Origin: Paenisporosarcina cavernae
GTDB lineage: Bacteria > Bacillota > Bacilli > Bacillales_A > Planococcaceae
Reading direction: 5' to 3'
Assembly (NCBI RefSeq): GCF_003595195.1
Contig: NZ_CP032418.1
Location: forward strand, 570,501-634,500
Length of the DNA: 64,000 nt
The translations under genes were made by a program, and so were the position numbers. The notes beneath the pieces are model-generated. The model made no database searches and was not told the DNA's origin. It saw only the letters and a list, made by a program, of their open reading frames with translations. Shown here piece after piece: positions 63,379-64,000 of the stretch (the first letter of the stretch is position 1; each line of letters opens with the position of its first letter).

Positions 63379-64000
63379 ATGAAAAAATGGATCGCGAGTT
63401 TAGCAATAGCGGCGATGGTGACAACAAGTATGGGAACAGCAGAAGCAGCATCAACTTCTGTACGAGAATCTGTATTTAGTGATCTGTCGATAAATAACAA
63501 GTTGTATGAATCCGTTTACACCATGTATGTTCGTGAAGTGATGGAGTATGAGGAAGGTATCGCATTAAATGGAGGGGATCGAGTATATCCCTTGCAGGAA
63601 ATTAGCCGCGCACAAGCAGCTCAGTATTTATATAATTTGCTCGGGATGACATTAATTGAGGAGAATGGATTTAGTGATGTGCCCTCAACTCATCCTAATT
63701 ATGACGCGATAGCCACGATGGCAGCGAACGAAGTGTTAGATGGATTTCCAGATGGAACGTTCCATCCGAATGAAAAATTGACTCGTGCTCAAATGGCAAA
63801 AATTGTTACCAATGCATTTGAGTTAAAAGAATCAAATGAAGCTATTCCTTTTACAGATGTAAATGAACGATTCTATCCATACGTATCTGCGATTTATGCG
63901 AAAAATATTACGGGTGGGAAAACGGCCACTCAGTATGGTTCGAATGAGTTTATCACGAAACAAGAAATGGCTGCATTTATGGACCGTGCACATAAGATAA
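63379..64000 (+). CDS. SLH protein, tandem paralogue 2, cut by the window end
   Basis: Starts at ATG 63379 after AGGAAAGGAG, 19 bp from the previous stop, and runs open to the right edge (207 codons seen). Signal peptide and three SLH domains are near copies of paralogue 1: SVRESVFSDLSINNKLYESV, then GFSDVPSTHPNYDAI, PFTDVNERFYPYVSAI, KTATQYGSNEFITKQEM. No stop in the visible part. The C-terminal domain lies outside, so whether it too is duplicated is unknown. Confidence 0.88.
   Translation, partial: MKKWIASLAIAAMVTTSMGTAEAASTSVRESVFSDLSINNKLYESVYTMYVREVMEYEEGIALNGGDRVYPLQEISRAQAAQYLYNLLGMTLIEENGFSDVPSTHPNYDAIATMAANEVLDGFPDGTFHPNEKLTRAQMAKIVTNAFELKESNEAIPFTDVNERFYPYVSAIYAKNITGGKTATQYGSNEFITKQEMAAFMDRAHKI

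Overview
The window reads as chromosome of a low-GC Gram-positive bacterium of the Bacillales, most likely a member of the Planococcaceae (Lysinibacillus/Sporosarcina/Psychrobacillus-like). Support comes from AGGAGG ribosome binding sites with frequent TTG/GTG starts, hairpin plus U-tract terminators, Bacillus-type PatA and RsbQ, and above all a surface built on S-layer homology (SLH) domains and a CsaB-pyruvylated secondary cell wall polymer. No rRNA, tRNA or CRISPR array was seen. The genus assignment is inference.

Layout. (1) 1-10 kb: the end of an IS3-family element; a MarR/DHA2 efflux pair; a NERD-domain protein; an EamA transporter; a small unknown protein; the aminotransferase PatA; and a RocB-like M20 hydrolase. 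Large non-coding dispersed repeats lie between them. (2) 10-27 kb: an island of eight SLH-anchored exoproteins: CAP/SCP, 5'-nucleotidase, amidase, subtilase, NlpC/P60, glucosaminidase, cyclic-nucleotide phosphodiesterase/3'-nucleotidase and lytic transglycosylase. A VanZ-like pseudogene and an IS256 relic lie among them. (3) 27-30 kb: a GT2 polysaccharide synthase with a GH16 lipoprotein glycanase, then two tandem four-helix membrane proteins and a cluster of helically phased DnaA-box-like sites. (4) 31-39 kb: two GGDEF-EAL proteins, a Jag_N/DUF342 (FapA-like) protein, RsbQ and a broken RsbP-like PAS gene. (5) 39-44 kb: inverted copies of the dispersed repeat, a small haem-oxidase-like membrane protein, an NAD-dependent epimerase, a second SLH subtilase and about 1.1 kb without genes. 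(6) 44-59 kb: a divergent surface-polymer locus (murJ-GT4-csaB on minus; tagA-wecC-galU-GT4-ligase/polymerase on plus) followed by the main S-layer gene, a frameshifted DUF1232 gene and a 5'-truncated second S-layer cassette with no start or SLH region. (7) 59-64 kb: an acyltransferase, an M14 carboxypeptidase and two tandem paralogous SLH proteins, the last cut by the window end.

How the parts fit: the polymer locus supplies ManNAcA- and glucose-type precursors, assembles and exports the wall polymer, and CsaB adds the pyruvate ketal that SLH domains bind. At least twelve SLH proteins in the window would dock on it. Among them they could cut most bonds of peptidoglycan and release phosphate from nucleotides. 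A full-match WalR box precedes the NlpC/P60 gene, with near matches before the amidase and 5'-nucleotidase genes. The cyclic-di-GMP genes and the GT2/GH16 pair suggest a biofilm or attachment side. The most unusual items are the silent S-layer cassette, the rsbQ-rsbP remnant, the phased DnaA-like boxes and the dispersed TCGCACA repeat family.
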